A stretch of 64,000 nucleotides of DNA from JBDGYW01 sp964580055 (GTDB lineage Bacteria > Gemmatimonadota > Gemmatimonadetes > Gemmatimonadales > GWC2-71-9): positions 1 to 64,000 of the forward strand of contig CAZOJI010000007.1 of NCBI GenBank assembly GCA_964580055.1. The letters run 5' to 3'. Below the pieces are notes generated by a model that searched no databases, was not told the origin of the DNA, and worked only from the letters and a program-made list of their open reading frames with translations. A program made the position numbers and the translations under genes. This document shows, in pieces, positions 27,163-36,036 of the stretch (within the stretch, counting starts at the first letter, position 1; each line of letters starts with the position of its first letter).

Positions 27163-28074
27163 CTATGGAATCACCGTTCCAGCCTGCCCGAGCATGTTGA
27201 GTTTCTCATGAGCCACAGCGGCAAGCGAATCGCCCTCCTCGGCCTCGAACAGAACGCTCTCATAAGCCTCTGCAGCGCTCGCGAATTCTCCGCGCGCGAA
27301 CAGCACGTCACCGAGACCGATGTACGCTGCGCGCCCGTACCGCGTGTTTCGAGCGCCTCTTGTTGCGCGCAGATACCATTCTTCTGCCTTGAGCGGTTGC
27401 TGCTGCTCGCCATGAAACTCCCTGGCAACATTATACGCGCAGTAGCCCAGACCCTCTCTGGCCTCAGCGACGACCGATGGTTCTCGCTCCCGGCGGAGGA
27501 GGCTCTCGTAGATTGGCACCGCATCCTCGCACCTGCCCAGCTGTCTGAGCGTGGCGGCATAACCATACATGAGAGAGTCCTGAAGCCTGGCATCCGGGGC
27601 GGCTGCGGCAGCGTAAGTGAGCACCGTTATCACTTCTTCCGAAGGCGGTGCGTCCCCGATCTGCCGGGCCAGCTGTTGAGCGAAAGACCCCAGAGCACGA
27701 CCAGGGGCGGCCTGCCGCAATCCATTCAAGGCCGCACTCAACGCCTCCCTATCTCCTGCTTCCAGTGCGGCTGTGGCCACCCTTTCCAAACCGTCGGCCG
27801 CTTCGGTTATCCGGTCTCCGTTTCCTCCCTCTGCGAGAATGCGGTAAGCCTCGGCTGCATCACTCAAGCTTCCGGCGTGAAGGGCCGCCGCCGCGACTTT
27901 CGCCAGCAAGGCAGGGTCTTCAGATTGTTGAACCAACGCAAGCCGGTATTCCGCGAGCGCGTCCGCGTACTGCAGCGCGGCGTAGGCTCTATCACCCAGG
28001 GTTTCGTGCTCTGTTGCAGCCCCTCCGCAACCGCACCCAAAGAGCGCCAGACCAAGAAGCCACCCGGAGCGCAA
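27163..28074 (-). CDS. TPR-repeat lipoprotein
   Basis: Unassigned 303-residue exported protein. The start is TTG 28074, one base after the stop of the preceding TPR gene. A short signal ends in GCGCGG, so it may be lipid-modified. The rest is helical TPR-like sequence: YAALQYADALAEYRLALVQQ, LLAKVAAAALHAGSLSDAAE, YGYAATLRQLGRCEDAVPIY and YIGLGDVLFARGEFASAAEA. It sits between a cytoplasmic TPR gene and the BamD-like gene. A role in envelope assembly is possible from context only. Confidence 0.75.
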   Translation of the reverse strand: MRSGWLLGLALFGCGCGGAATEHETLGDRAYAALQYADALAEYRLALVQQSEDPALLAKVAAAALHAGSLSDAAEAYRILAEGGNGDRITEAADGLERVATAALEAGDREALSAALNGLRQAAPGRALGSFAQQLARQIGDAPPSEEVITVLTYAAAAAPDARLQDSLMYGYAATLRQLGRCEDAVPIYESLLRREREPSVVAEAREGLGYCAYNVAREFHGEQQQPLKAEEWYLRATRGARNTRYGRAAYIGLGDVLFARGEFASAAEAYESVLFEAEEGDSLAAVAHEKLNMLGQAGTVIP

Positions 28075-28075
28075 G

Positions 28076-28786
28076 CTATTTCCCCGCCCCTCTGCCCAGC
28101 ATCGCTAGATAAGCCTTTGCGCGCGTGTCCTCAGGATTCTCGACTAGGACGTCTTCCCAGATTTCCTTAGCAGTGACCGCATCTCCGGAAACATAGCACG
28201 CGAGGCCGAGGGCTACTTGGTTTGCCACTGATCCGGGGCGTGCATCCGCGGCCAACTGGAGTTCTTCGCGAGCTTCGAGAGACCGTCCCGCGTCGAGCAG
28301 CAACCTGCCCAAGCGATAGCGCAGGTCGTGGAATTCCGGACTCAGTCTCAAGGCCGCCTGATACTGTTCAATGGCCTGGTTTAGAGCGCCTGCTTCGACG
28401 TACGCCTCACCCAGCTCCGCATGCAGGTTCGACAACTTGGCTGCGTGATGCGCCTGCACTCCGCCCCGATCGGCTCCGCCGCAATCTCTAGCATGCGCAA
28501 ATGCGAGTTCCGCTTCAGAACTCCGTCCCAGATCGCTGAGTACTATACCTCTATGAATATGAGCTTCCACATATCGCGGGTTCAGGTCCAGCGCGCGATC
28601 GAGAGATTCCAAAGCCTTCTCGGACCTACCGATCATGTGGTACGACAGGCCGAGGAGTTGATACGCGTCAGCATAGGCGCGGCCGGATTCGATGAGTTCT
28701 TCCAGTAGATGAATGCTGCCGAAGTAGTCACCTAGCTCCGCTCGCTCCTTTGCCCGCTCGAGCAGTCGATGAGCGCTAATGTCCAT
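28076..28786 (-). CDS. TPR-repeat protein
   Basis: 236 residues made almost wholly of tetratricopeptide repeats (YADAYQLLGLSYHMIGRSEK, LDLNPRYVEAHIHRGIVLSD, LGEAYVEAGALNQAIEQYQA, LRYRLGRLLLDAGRSLEARE). No signal peptide or membrane helix, so likely cytoplasmic. The ATG lies inside the end of the epimerase gene (11-bp overlap), making it the downstream member of the nucleotide-sugar operon. Specific function not recognisable. Confidence 0.8.
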   Translation of the reverse strand: MDISAHRLLERAKERAELGDYFGSIHLLEELIESGRAYADAYQLLGLSYHMIGRSEKALESLDRALDLNPRYVEAHIHRGIVLSDLGRSSEAELAFAHARDCGGADRGGVQAHHAAKLSNLHAELGEAYVEAGALNQAIEQYQAALRLSPEFHDLRYRLGRLLLDAGRSLEAREELQLAADARPGSVANQVALGLACYVSGDAVTAKEIWEDVLVENPEDTRAKAYLAMLGRGAGK

Positions 28787-29741
28787 TTTTCGTCCTATAC
28801 CAGTTGACGAAATCCACTATTCCATCCTCGATCGCCACCCTTGGATCGTACCCCAGAACGCGCTGAGCTTTCCGTATGTCGGCACAAGTGCGCGAGACAT
28901 CGCCGGGTTGCGGGGGCATGATCTCGATAGACGGCTCCACATCGAGCGCTCCGGCGATCAGCTCGATCAGCCTGTCGAGCCTGACGGTCCGCGATTCGCC
29001 AAGATTGAAGACATCGTAGCGGGGGCCGTCTCCGGCGGACCATCTGATCGCCGCCAGCACCCCGTTGAGGATGTCATCGATATGCGTGTAGTCTCGCTCC
29101 GACGAACCGTCCCCGTACTGTTGGATCGATGACCCGTTGGCAAGCAACCGTGTGAAACGGTGTATGGCAAGGTCCGGCCGCTGGCGAGGTCCGTATACCG
29201 TGAAGAAGCGAAGCGAAACGATGCGGATGCCGTACAGCTCGGCGAACACCTGACACATCAGCTCTCCCGCCCGCTTTGTAGCCGCATAAGGAGATACCGG
29301 AGCCGTCGCGACAGCGTCCTCGCTGAACGGAACGGGCGTATCGTCTCCGTAAACGGATGAGGATGACCCGAATACGAACCTGCGCACGTTGCACGCGCGA
29401 CAGGTCTCGAGAAGGCAGACCGTTCCCTCGACATTTACCGATGCGTATAGTATCGGCTCTTGAATACTTGGGCGAACCCCGGCCCTCGCAGCCAAATGAA
29501 AAACCAGGTCGACGCCGCCAAGCGCCCGTCGAACCACTTCAGGATCGCGGATGTCACCTTCAACCAGGGTAAATCGCGGACTGTCTGCGAGCGACCTCGC
29601 AGCCTCCTCCTTTATACTCCTGTCGTAGAATGGATCGAAGTTATCGATGCCGACTACCTCGTAACCCTCCTCGAGTAGCGCCCGGCAGGCATGCCCGCCG
29701 ATAAATCCGACCGCACCGGTAACCAGGATCCGTTCCGTCAT
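28776..29741 (-). CDS. UDP-glucuronate 4-epimerase-like SDR
   Basis: Extended short-chain dehydrogenase/reductase resembling UDP-glucuronate 4-epimerase (CapI/LspL type), which makes UDP-galacturonate. ATG 29741 overlaps the upstream stop by 4 bp. The 321 residues show the NAD-binding GAVGFIGGH, GIDNFDPFYDRSIKEEA, HLAARAGVRPSIQEP, GSSSSVYGDDTPVPFSED, the catalytic SPYAATKRAGE (YxxxK), and FFTVYGPRQRPDLAI. Neighbouring Ugd supplies UDP-glucuronate, consistent with the call. Other UDP-hexose epimerases are possible. Confidence 0.87.
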   Translation of the reverse strand: MTERILVTGAVGFIGGHACRALLEEGYEVVGIDNFDPFYDRSIKEEAARSLADSPRFTLVEGDIRDPEVVRRALGGVDLVFHLAARAGVRPSIQEPILYASVNVEGTVCLLETCRACNVRRFVFGSSSSVYGDDTPVPFSEDAVATAPVSPYAATKRAGELMCQVFAELYGIRIVSLRFFTVYGPRQRPDLAIHRFTRLLANGSSIQQYGDGSSERDYTHIDDILNGVLAAIRWSAGDGPRYDVFNLGESRTVRLDRLIELIAGALDVEPSIEIMPPQPGDVSRTCADIRKAQRVLGYDPRVAIEDGIVDFVNWYRTKNGH

Positions 29742-30673
29742 GTATCGAGCATCCTCTCGAAGTATTCTATTGTGCGCTTCAAGCCATCTTCCAGCGGCAC
29801 GCGAGGCTCCCATCCGAGCTGCGATTTCGCCTTTGCGATGTCGGGGCAGCGAACCTTCGGATCGTCGGCCGGTAGGGGCTCGTACACGATACCGGCACTG
29901 GATCCAACGAGTTCCAGCACCTTCTCCGCGAGTTCACCCACGGTGAATTCGTTCGGATTGCCCACGTTAGTGGGATCGCTACCGCCTCGCTCGAACAGAC
30001 GGAAGATGCCTTCGATCTCATCGTCCACGTAGCAGAAAGAACGCGTCTGTGTGCCATCTCCGTACACGGTCAACGGCTCTCTTTTCAACGCTTGAACGAT
30101 GAAGTTGGATACCACACGTCCGTCGTTGGGACGCATGCGTGGGCCGTAGGTGTTGAATATCCTCACTATTCGCGTGTCCACACCGTGGTAGCGGTGGTAC
30201 GCCATGGTCATCGCTTCGGCGAATCTCTTGGCCTCATCGTACACACCTCGAGGCCCCACTGGACTCACGTGCCCCCAGTATGACTCGGGCTGAGGGTGAA
30301 CCTGCGGATCGCCGTATACCTCGGAGGTGCTCGCCAGAATGAAGCGTGCTTTCTTGGCCATGGCCAATCCGAGGGCGTTATGTGTGCCCAGCGAACCGAC
30401 CTTCAGGGTCTGTATGGGAAGTTGAAGGTAGTCGATGGGGCTCGCGGGCGAAGCGAAATGGAACACCGCGTCTACGGGCCCGTCGACGGATATGTAGCGG
30501 CTAACATCATGTCGCGCCAACGTGAATTCCGCCACGTGATCCAGGTGAGCGACATTGGCGAGCGAACCAGTGATCAAGTTGTCCAGGCAGACCACGGTGT
30601 GCCCTTTTTCGACGAGGCGGTCGCAAATATGCGATCCTAGAAAGCCAGCTCCGCCAGTTACTACTACTCTCAC
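29738..30673 (-). CDS. UDP-glucuronate decarboxylase (UDP-xylose synthase)
   Basis: UXS-type SDR that converts UDP-glucuronate to UDP-xylose. GTG 30673 overlaps the ugd stop by 4 bp (GTGA). The 311 residues have TGGAGFLGSHICDRLVEKGH, CLDNLITGS, FHFASPASPIDYLQLPIQTL (a hallmark of UXS), ASTSEVYGDP, GVYDEAKRFAEA (YxxxK) and FNTYGPRMRPNDGRVVSNFI. With Ugd upstream and an epimerase downstream, it forms a UDP-glucuronate branching module. Confidence 0.95.
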   Translation of the reverse strand: MRVVVTGGAGFLGSHICDRLVEKGHTVVCLDNLITGSLANVAHLDHVAEFTLARHDVSRYISVDGPVDAVFHFASPASPIDYLQLPIQTLKVGSLGTHNALGLAMAKKARFILASTSEVYGDPQVHPQPESYWGHVSPVGPRGVYDEAKRFAEAMTMAYHRYHGVDTRIVRIFNTYGPRMRPNDGRVVSNFIVQALKREPLTVYGDGTQTRSFCYVDDEIEGIFRLFERGGSDPTNVGNPNEFTVGELAEKVLELVGSSAGIVYEPLPADDPKVRCPDIAKAKSQLGWEPRVPLEDGLKRTIEYFERMLDT

Positions 30674-31980
30674 GTTGACCTCCCACGGCCTACACTCACG
30701 TACTCGAAACCGCGCTTATTCATTCTGGTGGGATTATAAAGGTTCCTGCCGTCCACGATGACCGGTGCCTTCATCAGCGACTTCATGCGTTCGAAATCGG
30801 GAGTTCTGAACGCCAACCACTCTGTCACTATCGCGAGGGCGTCGGCATCGACGAGCGCGTCATACGCATGATCGAAGTACTCTATCCGGTCCCCGAAAAG
30901 TTCGCGCGCATTGCCCAGAGCCTCGGGATCATGTACTCGGACCCGTGCGCCTGATTCGATGAGTTTGGATATCAGATCGATTGCCGGGCTCTCGCGCATG
31001 TCGTCGGTGTTGGCCTTGAAAGCAAGCCCCCATATGGCGATGGCACTCTTGTCGATATCTTGACCCAACAATGCTCGAAGCTTCTTGAAGAGTAGCTGCT
31101 TCTGGCGGGTGTTGACGGACTGGACCGCGGCAACGACATCGAGCGAGACGCCGTTCTCTTCACCCGTCCTGAGCAGCGCTCGCACGTCTTTGGGAAAACA
31201 TGAGCCGCCGAAACCGGGGCCGGGAAATAGAAAATGCGGGCCGATGCGCGCATCGCCGCCCATGCCCCGACGAACGAGCGTGACGTCTCCACCCACTTCC
31301 TCACATAGCGCGGCGATCTCGTTCATGAACGATATCCTGGTCGCCAGCATTGCGTTGGCTGCATACTTGGTCAATTCAGCTGACGCTATGTCCATCATGA
31401 TCAGCGGATTTCCGGTTCGGACGAACGGATCGTACAGTTCCTGGACGACGTCGGCCGCCCGCGCGCTGTCAATGCCCACTATGATCCTGTCCGGTTTCAT
31501 GAAGTCATCGACCGCTGCCCCTTCCTTCAAGAATTCCGGGTTTGAACAGACTTCGAACGCGGAAGATGTTCTCGCCGAGATCTCCCTCCGCACTTTCTCC
31601 GCGGTCCCGACCGGAACCGTGCTCTTGGTGATCACTACTTTCGGCTCGTTCATGTGATCGCCTATGGTGCGAGCGACTGCAAGAACGTGCTTAAGATCGG
31701 CGGATCCGTCTTCGTCTGGGGGGGTACCCACGGCAATCATCACGACCTCGGATCTTTCCACCGCAGCGCCCACGTCCGTAGTGAACGTGAGCCGCCCTTC
31801 CGCGAGGTTCCTCGTTACCAACGGCTCCAGCGCGGGCTCGTAGATGGGGATTCGTCCTTCCTTCAGGTTGGCGATCTTCTCCTCATCTACGTCGGCGCAC
31901 ACAACGTCATTGCCGGTCTCTGCAAAACCGGCTCCTACTACCAGCCCCACATATCCGGTTCCCACAACCGTTACTCGCAT
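30670..31980 (-). CDS. ugd: UDP-glucose 6-dehydrogenase
   Basis: Oxidises UDP-glucose to UDP-glucuronate with two NAD+. The 436 residues include the N-terminal Rossmann VVGTGYVGLVVGAGFAETG, IYEPALEPLV, VGTPPDEDGSADL, ITKSTVPVGTA, SNPEFLKEGAAVDDF, and the catalytic cysteine loop PGFGGSCFPKDVRAL. The C-terminal domain has FKANTDDMRESP. It overlaps the preceding dehydrogenase stop by one base. Confidence 0.97.
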   Translation of the reverse strand: MRVTVVGTGYVGLVVGAGFAETGNDVVCADVDEEKIANLKEGRIPIYEPALEPLVTRNLAEGRLTFTTDVGAAVERSEVVMIAVGTPPDEDGSADLKHVLAVARTIGDHMNEPKVVITKSTVPVGTAEKVRREISARTSSAFEVCSNPEFLKEGAAVDDFMKPDRIIVGIDSARAADVVQELYDPFVRTGNPLIMMDIASAELTKYAANAMLATRISFMNEIAALCEEVGGDVTLVRRGMGGDARIGPHFLFPGPGFGGSCFPKDVRALLRTGEENGVSLDVVAAVQSVNTRQKQLLFKKLRALLGQDIDKSAIAIWGLAFKANTDDMRESPAIDLISKLIESGARVRVHDPEALGNARELFGDRIEYFDHAYDALVDADALAIVTEWLAFRTPDFERMKSLMKAPVIVDGRNLYNPTRMNKRGFEYVSVGRGRST

Positions 31981-33269
31981 CAGTTCCTCGCCTTCTTGAG
32001 TGCGTTCCTGGTATCCACTATCTGTTTCGCATTCTCTACAACACCCGCGAAATCAATCGACGAGTGATCCGTAACGATGATCACACAGTCCGCCGCGTTG
32101 ATAGATTCGCCAGACAGTGCCACCGATTCGAGTTCCTCGCCACCCTCTGTCAGATTGGGAACGTAGGGATCGTGGTACTGCACCTTTGCTCCCTGTTGGA
32201 GCAAGAGGCTGATAATGTCCATCGCGGGGCTCTCCCGGACATCGTCGATGTCGGGCTTGTAGGTAACGCCGAGCACGAGAACGGTGGAGCCGCGAAGCGC
32301 CTTCGAATCCTCATTGAGGCGTTCCGCCACCTTCTTCACCCAGAATGCCGGCATTTCGGAGTTGACCTCGCTGGCGACGTCGATGAACCGGGTCTTGTAG
32401 TTGAGTCCCCGCATCTTCCAAGCGAGGTAGTGGGGATCGATCGGTATGCAATGCCCACCCAGTCCAGGCCCCGGCGTGAACCTCATGAATCCAAATGGCT
32501 TGGTTGCTGCCGCATCGATCACGTCCCACACGTCGACGCCGAGCTTGTCGCACACGATGGCCATCTCGTTTACGAGGCCGATGTTGATACTGCGAAACGT
32601 ATTCTCCAGTAGCTTCACCAGCTCCGCGGCCTCGGGGGATTCCACGGGCACCAATGTATCGAACGCCGGCTCATACAGCGCCATTACGACATCTCTGCAT
32701 GACTCTGTGATTCCACCAATCACCTTCGGAGTATTGCGAGTCTGCCAGGTCGGATTTCCAGGGTCTACACGCTCGGGACTGAAAGCCAGAAAGACGTCAC
32801 TCCCAATCTTGAAACCGTGAGACTCAATGCTCGGTAGCAGAAGCTCCCTGGTCGTGCCCGGGTAAGTGGTACTCTCGAGCACCACGACTTGTCCCGCTCT
32901 GATGGTGCGCGCGACCGATTCCGACGCCGCAATGACAAATGAGACGTCCGGATCCTTGGTCTTCGAGAGCGGGGTTGGCACACAGATACTTATGAGGTCC
33001 ACTTCACTGAGTCTCTCCATTGAAGTGGTCGCCTCGATATGGCCCGAAGAAACGTGCTCGCTGAGCCGTTCGGTGGGGACGTCTTGAATATGTGACTGCC
33101 CTTCATTGATCCCGGCTACGGCGTCCTCGCTGACGTCGAATCCCAGCACCTTGTAGCCCGCAGCAGCGAATTCGACCGCGAGCGGCAGGCCCACGTATCC
33201 AAGACCAATAACGCCCATGAGAGCGGACCGATCGTCCGCCATTGACATCAGTTTCTCTTTTGTGTTCAT
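31980..33269 (-). CDS. UDP-GlcNAc 6-dehydrogenase-like (WbpA type)
   Basis: Nucleotide-sugar dehydrogenase of the WbpA/WecC group, distinct from the adjacent Ugd. Expected reaction: UDP-GlcNAc to UDP-GlcNAc-uronate. The 429 residues contain IGLGYVGLPLAVEFAAAGY, ICVPTPLSKTKDPD, LESTTYPGTT, AFSPERVDPGN and the active-site loop PGPGLGGHCIPIDPHYL typical of this subgroup. C-terminal GVTYKPDIDDVRESPA. The next three genes (oxidoreductase, aminotransferase, acetyltransferase) match the WbpB, WbpE and WbpD steps. Confidence 0.92.
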   Translation of the reverse strand: MNTKEKLMSMADDRSALMGVIGLGYVGLPLAVEFAAAGYKVLGFDVSEDAVAGINEGQSHIQDVPTERLSEHVSSGHIEATTSMERLSEVDLISICVPTPLSKTKDPDVSFVIAASESVARTIRAGQVVVLESTTYPGTTRELLLPSIESHGFKIGSDVFLAFSPERVDPGNPTWQTRNTPKVIGGITESCRDVVMALYEPAFDTLVPVESPEAAELVKLLENTFRSINIGLVNEMAIVCDKLGVDVWDVIDAAATKPFGFMRFTPGPGLGGHCIPIDPHYLAWKMRGLNYKTRFIDVASEVNSEMPAFWVKKVAERLNEDSKALRGSTVLVLGVTYKPDIDDVRESPAMDIISLLLQQGAKVQYHDPYVPNLTEGGEELESVALSGESINAADCVIIVTDHSSIDFAGVVENAKQIVDTRNALKKARN

Positions 33270-33272
33270 GTA

Positions 33273-34295
33273 TCAGCCCGTATGTAACGATTCAAGTGAA
33301 ACCATCTTTCCGCTCTCGGCGAGCGACTGTGAAGCGGCTTCCAGAATCCGCACGATCGCCACCCCATTTGACGCCGGGGCCTTGGATTTCACCTCCCCGG
33401 CAGCCACGGCTACAAAATGCCTCAACTCGGCGTTCAGCGGCTCGACGTTGGGAATTCGTGGGATTGCAATATCACCCTCTCTTATGGCGAGGCTCTCGCC
33501 ATAAGAGGCGTATTCAGGAGGCCGGTCTACTCCCTTGTCGTAAATCTTCAGCTTCTCGCGGATCTGCATGTCATCGAAGACTACCATCTTCTCGGAACCT
33601 ACCACCGTTAGGCGCCGTTCCTTGTGAGGATCCAGCCAGGACATGTGCACGTGCGCGATCACTCCGGTAGCGAACTCCAGCATCATGAAGACCACGTCCT
33701 CGATCCCCTGCTGTATGTAGCTCTTCCCATGGGCAGACACCGCTATCGGAGTCTCCCCGAGCAGTTCCACCGCCACCGAAGCGTCATGAGGACCGAAGCT
33801 CCATAGCGCATTCTCATCGGGCCTCACCTGCCCGAGATTGACGCGCTGACTGTAGAGATAGTGGAGTTCACCCAGTTCTCCATCTTCGATCAGAGTCTTC
33901 AAGCGCTCCACCGCAGCATGAAAGAGAAGCAGGTGACCCACCACCACGGGCACATTGCTCTTGTCCGCGTATTCTGCAATCGCTTCTGCCTCTCTAACGG
34001 AGAGTGCAAACGGTTTCTCGACCAACAGAGGCATACCTCGGTCGATAGCTGCACCCGCGTGATCCGGATGCCATGCTGCCGGCGTCGCCAACACCGCGGC
34101 GTCTGCCATGTCGAGCGCCTTGCCCAGGTTGCCGGTAGTGAAGACGGCCGGATACTGCCGAGCCACCGCGTCTCGCCGGCCTGCATCGGTATCGCAGACG
34201 GCGACGAGATCGGCCTCGGGGAGGGCAGCGAGCGTCCTGACGTGATTACGTCCCCAATTGCCCGCTCCCACCACCGCCACCTTTATTGCGCTCAT
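33273..34295 (-). CDS. Gfo/Idh/MocA oxidoreductase (WbpB-like)
   Basis: NAD-dependent sugar oxidoreductase, 340 residues. N-terminal Rossmann AVVGAGNWGRNHVRTLAALP, AAVLATPAAWHPDHAGAAID, and VEKPFALSVREAEAI with the conserved EKP, then the alpha/beta C-terminal domain. In the Wbp pathway this step oxidises the 3-OH of UDP-GlcNAc-uronate. That assignment rests mainly on its place between WbpA-like and WbpE-like genes. The ATG overlaps the aminotransferase stop by 4 bp. Confidence 0.85.
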   Translation of the reverse strand: MSAIKVAVVGAGNWGRNHVRTLAALPEADLVAVCDTDAGRRDAVARQYPAVFTTGNLGKALDMADAAVLATPAAWHPDHAGAAIDRGMPLLVEKPFALSVREAEAIAEYADKSNVPVVVGHLLLFHAAVERLKTLIEDGELGELHYLYSQRVNLGQVRPDENALWSFGPHDASVAVELLGETPIAVSAHGKSYIQQGIEDVVFMMLEFATGVIAHVHMSWLDPHKERRLTVVGSEKMVVFDDMQIREKLKIYDKGVDRPPEYASYGESLAIREGDIAIPRIPNVEPLNAELRHFVAVAAGEVKSKAPASNGVAIVRILEAASQSLAESGKMVSLESLHTG

Positions 34296-35413
34296 GAGTA
34301 GAACTCCCGCAAGGCATCAACTACGAAGTTCTGTTGCTCTTCAGTCATTTCCGGGTACACAGGGAGAGATATGACTTCCTCACTGGCTCTTTCCGCCTCG
34401 GGCAGCTGCCCCTCCGAGTATCCGAGGTGAGCGAAGCATGGCTGCAAGTGCAGGCATCGAGGATAGTAGACAGCAGACCCCACTCCGCGTGCTTGCAGGT
34501 GAGAGCGCAGTTCATCTCTGCGCTGTGCCCGAACGGTGTATTGGTTATATACATGCTCGTTGCCGGGAGCGTTGGTTGGCAGAGTGATCTCTTCGATATC
34601 GTCGAGCGCTTCGGCATAGGCGGCCGCGTGCTTGTGCCTGGCCCGATTCCACTCCGCCAGCCTCGGCAGCTTGGCGAGCAGAACAGCGGCCTGAAGCGTA
34701 TCGAGCCGGCTGTTGGTGCCGACTTCGTCGTGGTGGTACTGCTTGGCGCCTCCATGCGTACGCAGCCTTCTAAGACGATCGGCCAGATCGTCATCCTGAG
34801 TGACGATCATGCCGCCGTCTCCCCAGCCGCCCAGGTTCTTGCTCGGGAAAAAAGAGAAGGCTCCCGTCTTGCCCATAGTCCCGGCCATTTCCCAGCTGCC
34901 GGCGATCTTCTGCCGCGCCCCTATTGCCTGTGCTGCATCCTCGATCACGGTCAGATTGTTCGAAGCTGCCAGCGACAGCAGTGCTTCCATGGGAGCCGTC
35001 TGCCCAAAGAGATGCACCGGAACCACTGCGCGCGTGCGAGAGGTCAGCCGCGATTCGATCTGAGCCACATCGATGTTGTATGTGGTCGAGTCGATGTCCA
35101 CGAAAACCGGTCGGCCGCCGGCGTTGTGTATCGCTCCGGCGGTCGCAAAGAAGGTGAACGGTGATGTGACTACTTCATCTCCAGGCTCGAGCTTCAACGT
35201 CTTGAGGGAAAGAAGCAACGCATCGGTACCGGAGGCGCACGCCACAGCGTTGCTGGTACCGAGAAGACCGCAGAAGGCCGCTTCGAGCTCTCGTACCTGC
35301 TGCCCCATGATAAACTGGTGGCTCTCTATGACATCCCAAACGCCCGCCAGGACTTCGTCGCGAACGGTCTCCATCTGAGCTTTGAGATCGAGGAGTGGTA
35401 CTTTCACAAGCAT
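34292..35413 (-). CDS. DegT/DnrJ/EryC1 sugar aminotransferase (WbpE-like)
   Basis: PLP-dependent aminotransferase of 373 residues for nucleotide sugars. Motifs: VPLLDLKAQ at the N-terminus, ACASGTDALLLSL, EVVTSPFTFFATAGAI, VPVHLFGQTAPM, VIEDAAQAIGA, and FSFFPSKNLGGWGDGGMIV containing the PLP lysine. The C-terminus shows YNQYTVRAQRRDELR and GVGSAVYYPRCLHLQPCF. In context it would aminate C3 of the keto-uronic acid made by the WbpA/WbpB-like pair. Confidence 0.92.
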   Translation of the reverse strand: MLVKVPLLDLKAQMETVRDEVLAGVWDVIESHQFIMGQQVRELEAAFCGLLGTSNAVACASGTDALLLSLKTLKLEPGDEVVTSPFTFFATAGAIHNAGGRPVFVDIDSTTYNIDVAQIESRLTSRTRAVVPVHLFGQTAPMEALLSLAASNNLTVIEDAAQAIGARQKIAGSWEMAGTMGKTGAFSFFPSKNLGGWGDGGMIVTQDDDLADRLRRLRTHGGAKQYHHDEVGTNSRLDTLQAAVLLAKLPRLAEWNRARHKHAAAYAEALDDIEEITLPTNAPGNEHVYNQYTVRAQRRDELRSHLQARGVGSAVYYPRCLHLQPCFAHLGYSEGQLPEAERASEEVISLPVYPEMTEEQQNFVVDALREFYS

Positions 35414-35446
35414 TCCAGTGATGAGTTTGCGAATAAGCTATCTGCC

Positions 35447-36028
35447 TCAGCCATGATCGACAATCGCGTTGAGGCGTCCCGCCTCCTCCTTGTAAGAAGA
35501 GTGGCATCGCTGGCATGTGCCGGCACCGTCGATCATGTGAAGACGCTCCCCGCAACTGCACATCCATCCCACCCGTCTGGCCGGTACTCCGACCACGAGC
35601 GCGTACGGCAGTACGTTCGATGTAACGACAGCACCGGCTCCGACAAACGAGTATTCACCCAGCGAAACCCCGCACACGACAGTCGCGTTGGCACCTACTG
35701 AAGCACCGCGGCGAACCACTGTCTCCTCGTATTCCTCCTTGCGCGAGACATGTGATCGTGGTCTGCCGACATTGGTGAACACACAGGACGGACCGCAAAA
35801 GACATCGTCTTCGAGAATCACACCTTCGTAGATCGAGACGTTGTTTTGAATCTTGACATTGTCGCCGATCCTGGTACCGGGCATCACAACGACGTTCTGC
35901 CCCAGGTTGCAGCCTTTGCCTATGACGGCACCCGGCATAACGTGGCAGAAGTGCCATATCTTCGTGCCGGTCCCTATCTCGGCCCCATCGTCTATGTAAG
36001 AACTCTCGTGAACGAAATGATCGGGCAT
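35447..36028 (-). CDS. LbH N-acetyltransferase (WbpD-like) with zinc ribbon
   Basis: Left-handed beta-helix acyltransferase, 193 residues, resembling WbpD, which acetylates the 3-amino group of the UDP-sugar uronate. Hexapeptide repeats are clear (YIDDGAEIGTGTKIWHFCHV, GAVIGKGCNLGQNVVVMPGT, GVILEDDVFCGPSCVFTNVG) and the active-site-type PRSHVSRK follows. An unusual C-terminal extension of ~45 residues contains CSCGERL and CQRCHSSY, a likely zinc ribbon. Confidence 0.9.
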   Translation of the reverse strand: MPDHFVHESSYIDDGAEIGTGTKIWHFCHVMPGAVIGKGCNLGQNVVVMPGTRIGDNVKIQNNVSIYEGVILEDDVFCGPSCVFTNVGRPRSHVSRKEEYEETVVRRGASVGANATVVCGVSLGEYSFVGAGAVVTSNVLPYALVVGVPARRVGWMCSCGERLHMIDGAGTCQRCHSSYKEEAGRLNAIVDHG

Positions 36029-36036
36029 GACATCCC

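Noticed and set aside
27075..27163. Extended N-terminus of the BamD-like protein
   Set aside because: It would place ~50-110 residues before the lipoprotein signal; GTG 26974 gives a normal signal peptide.
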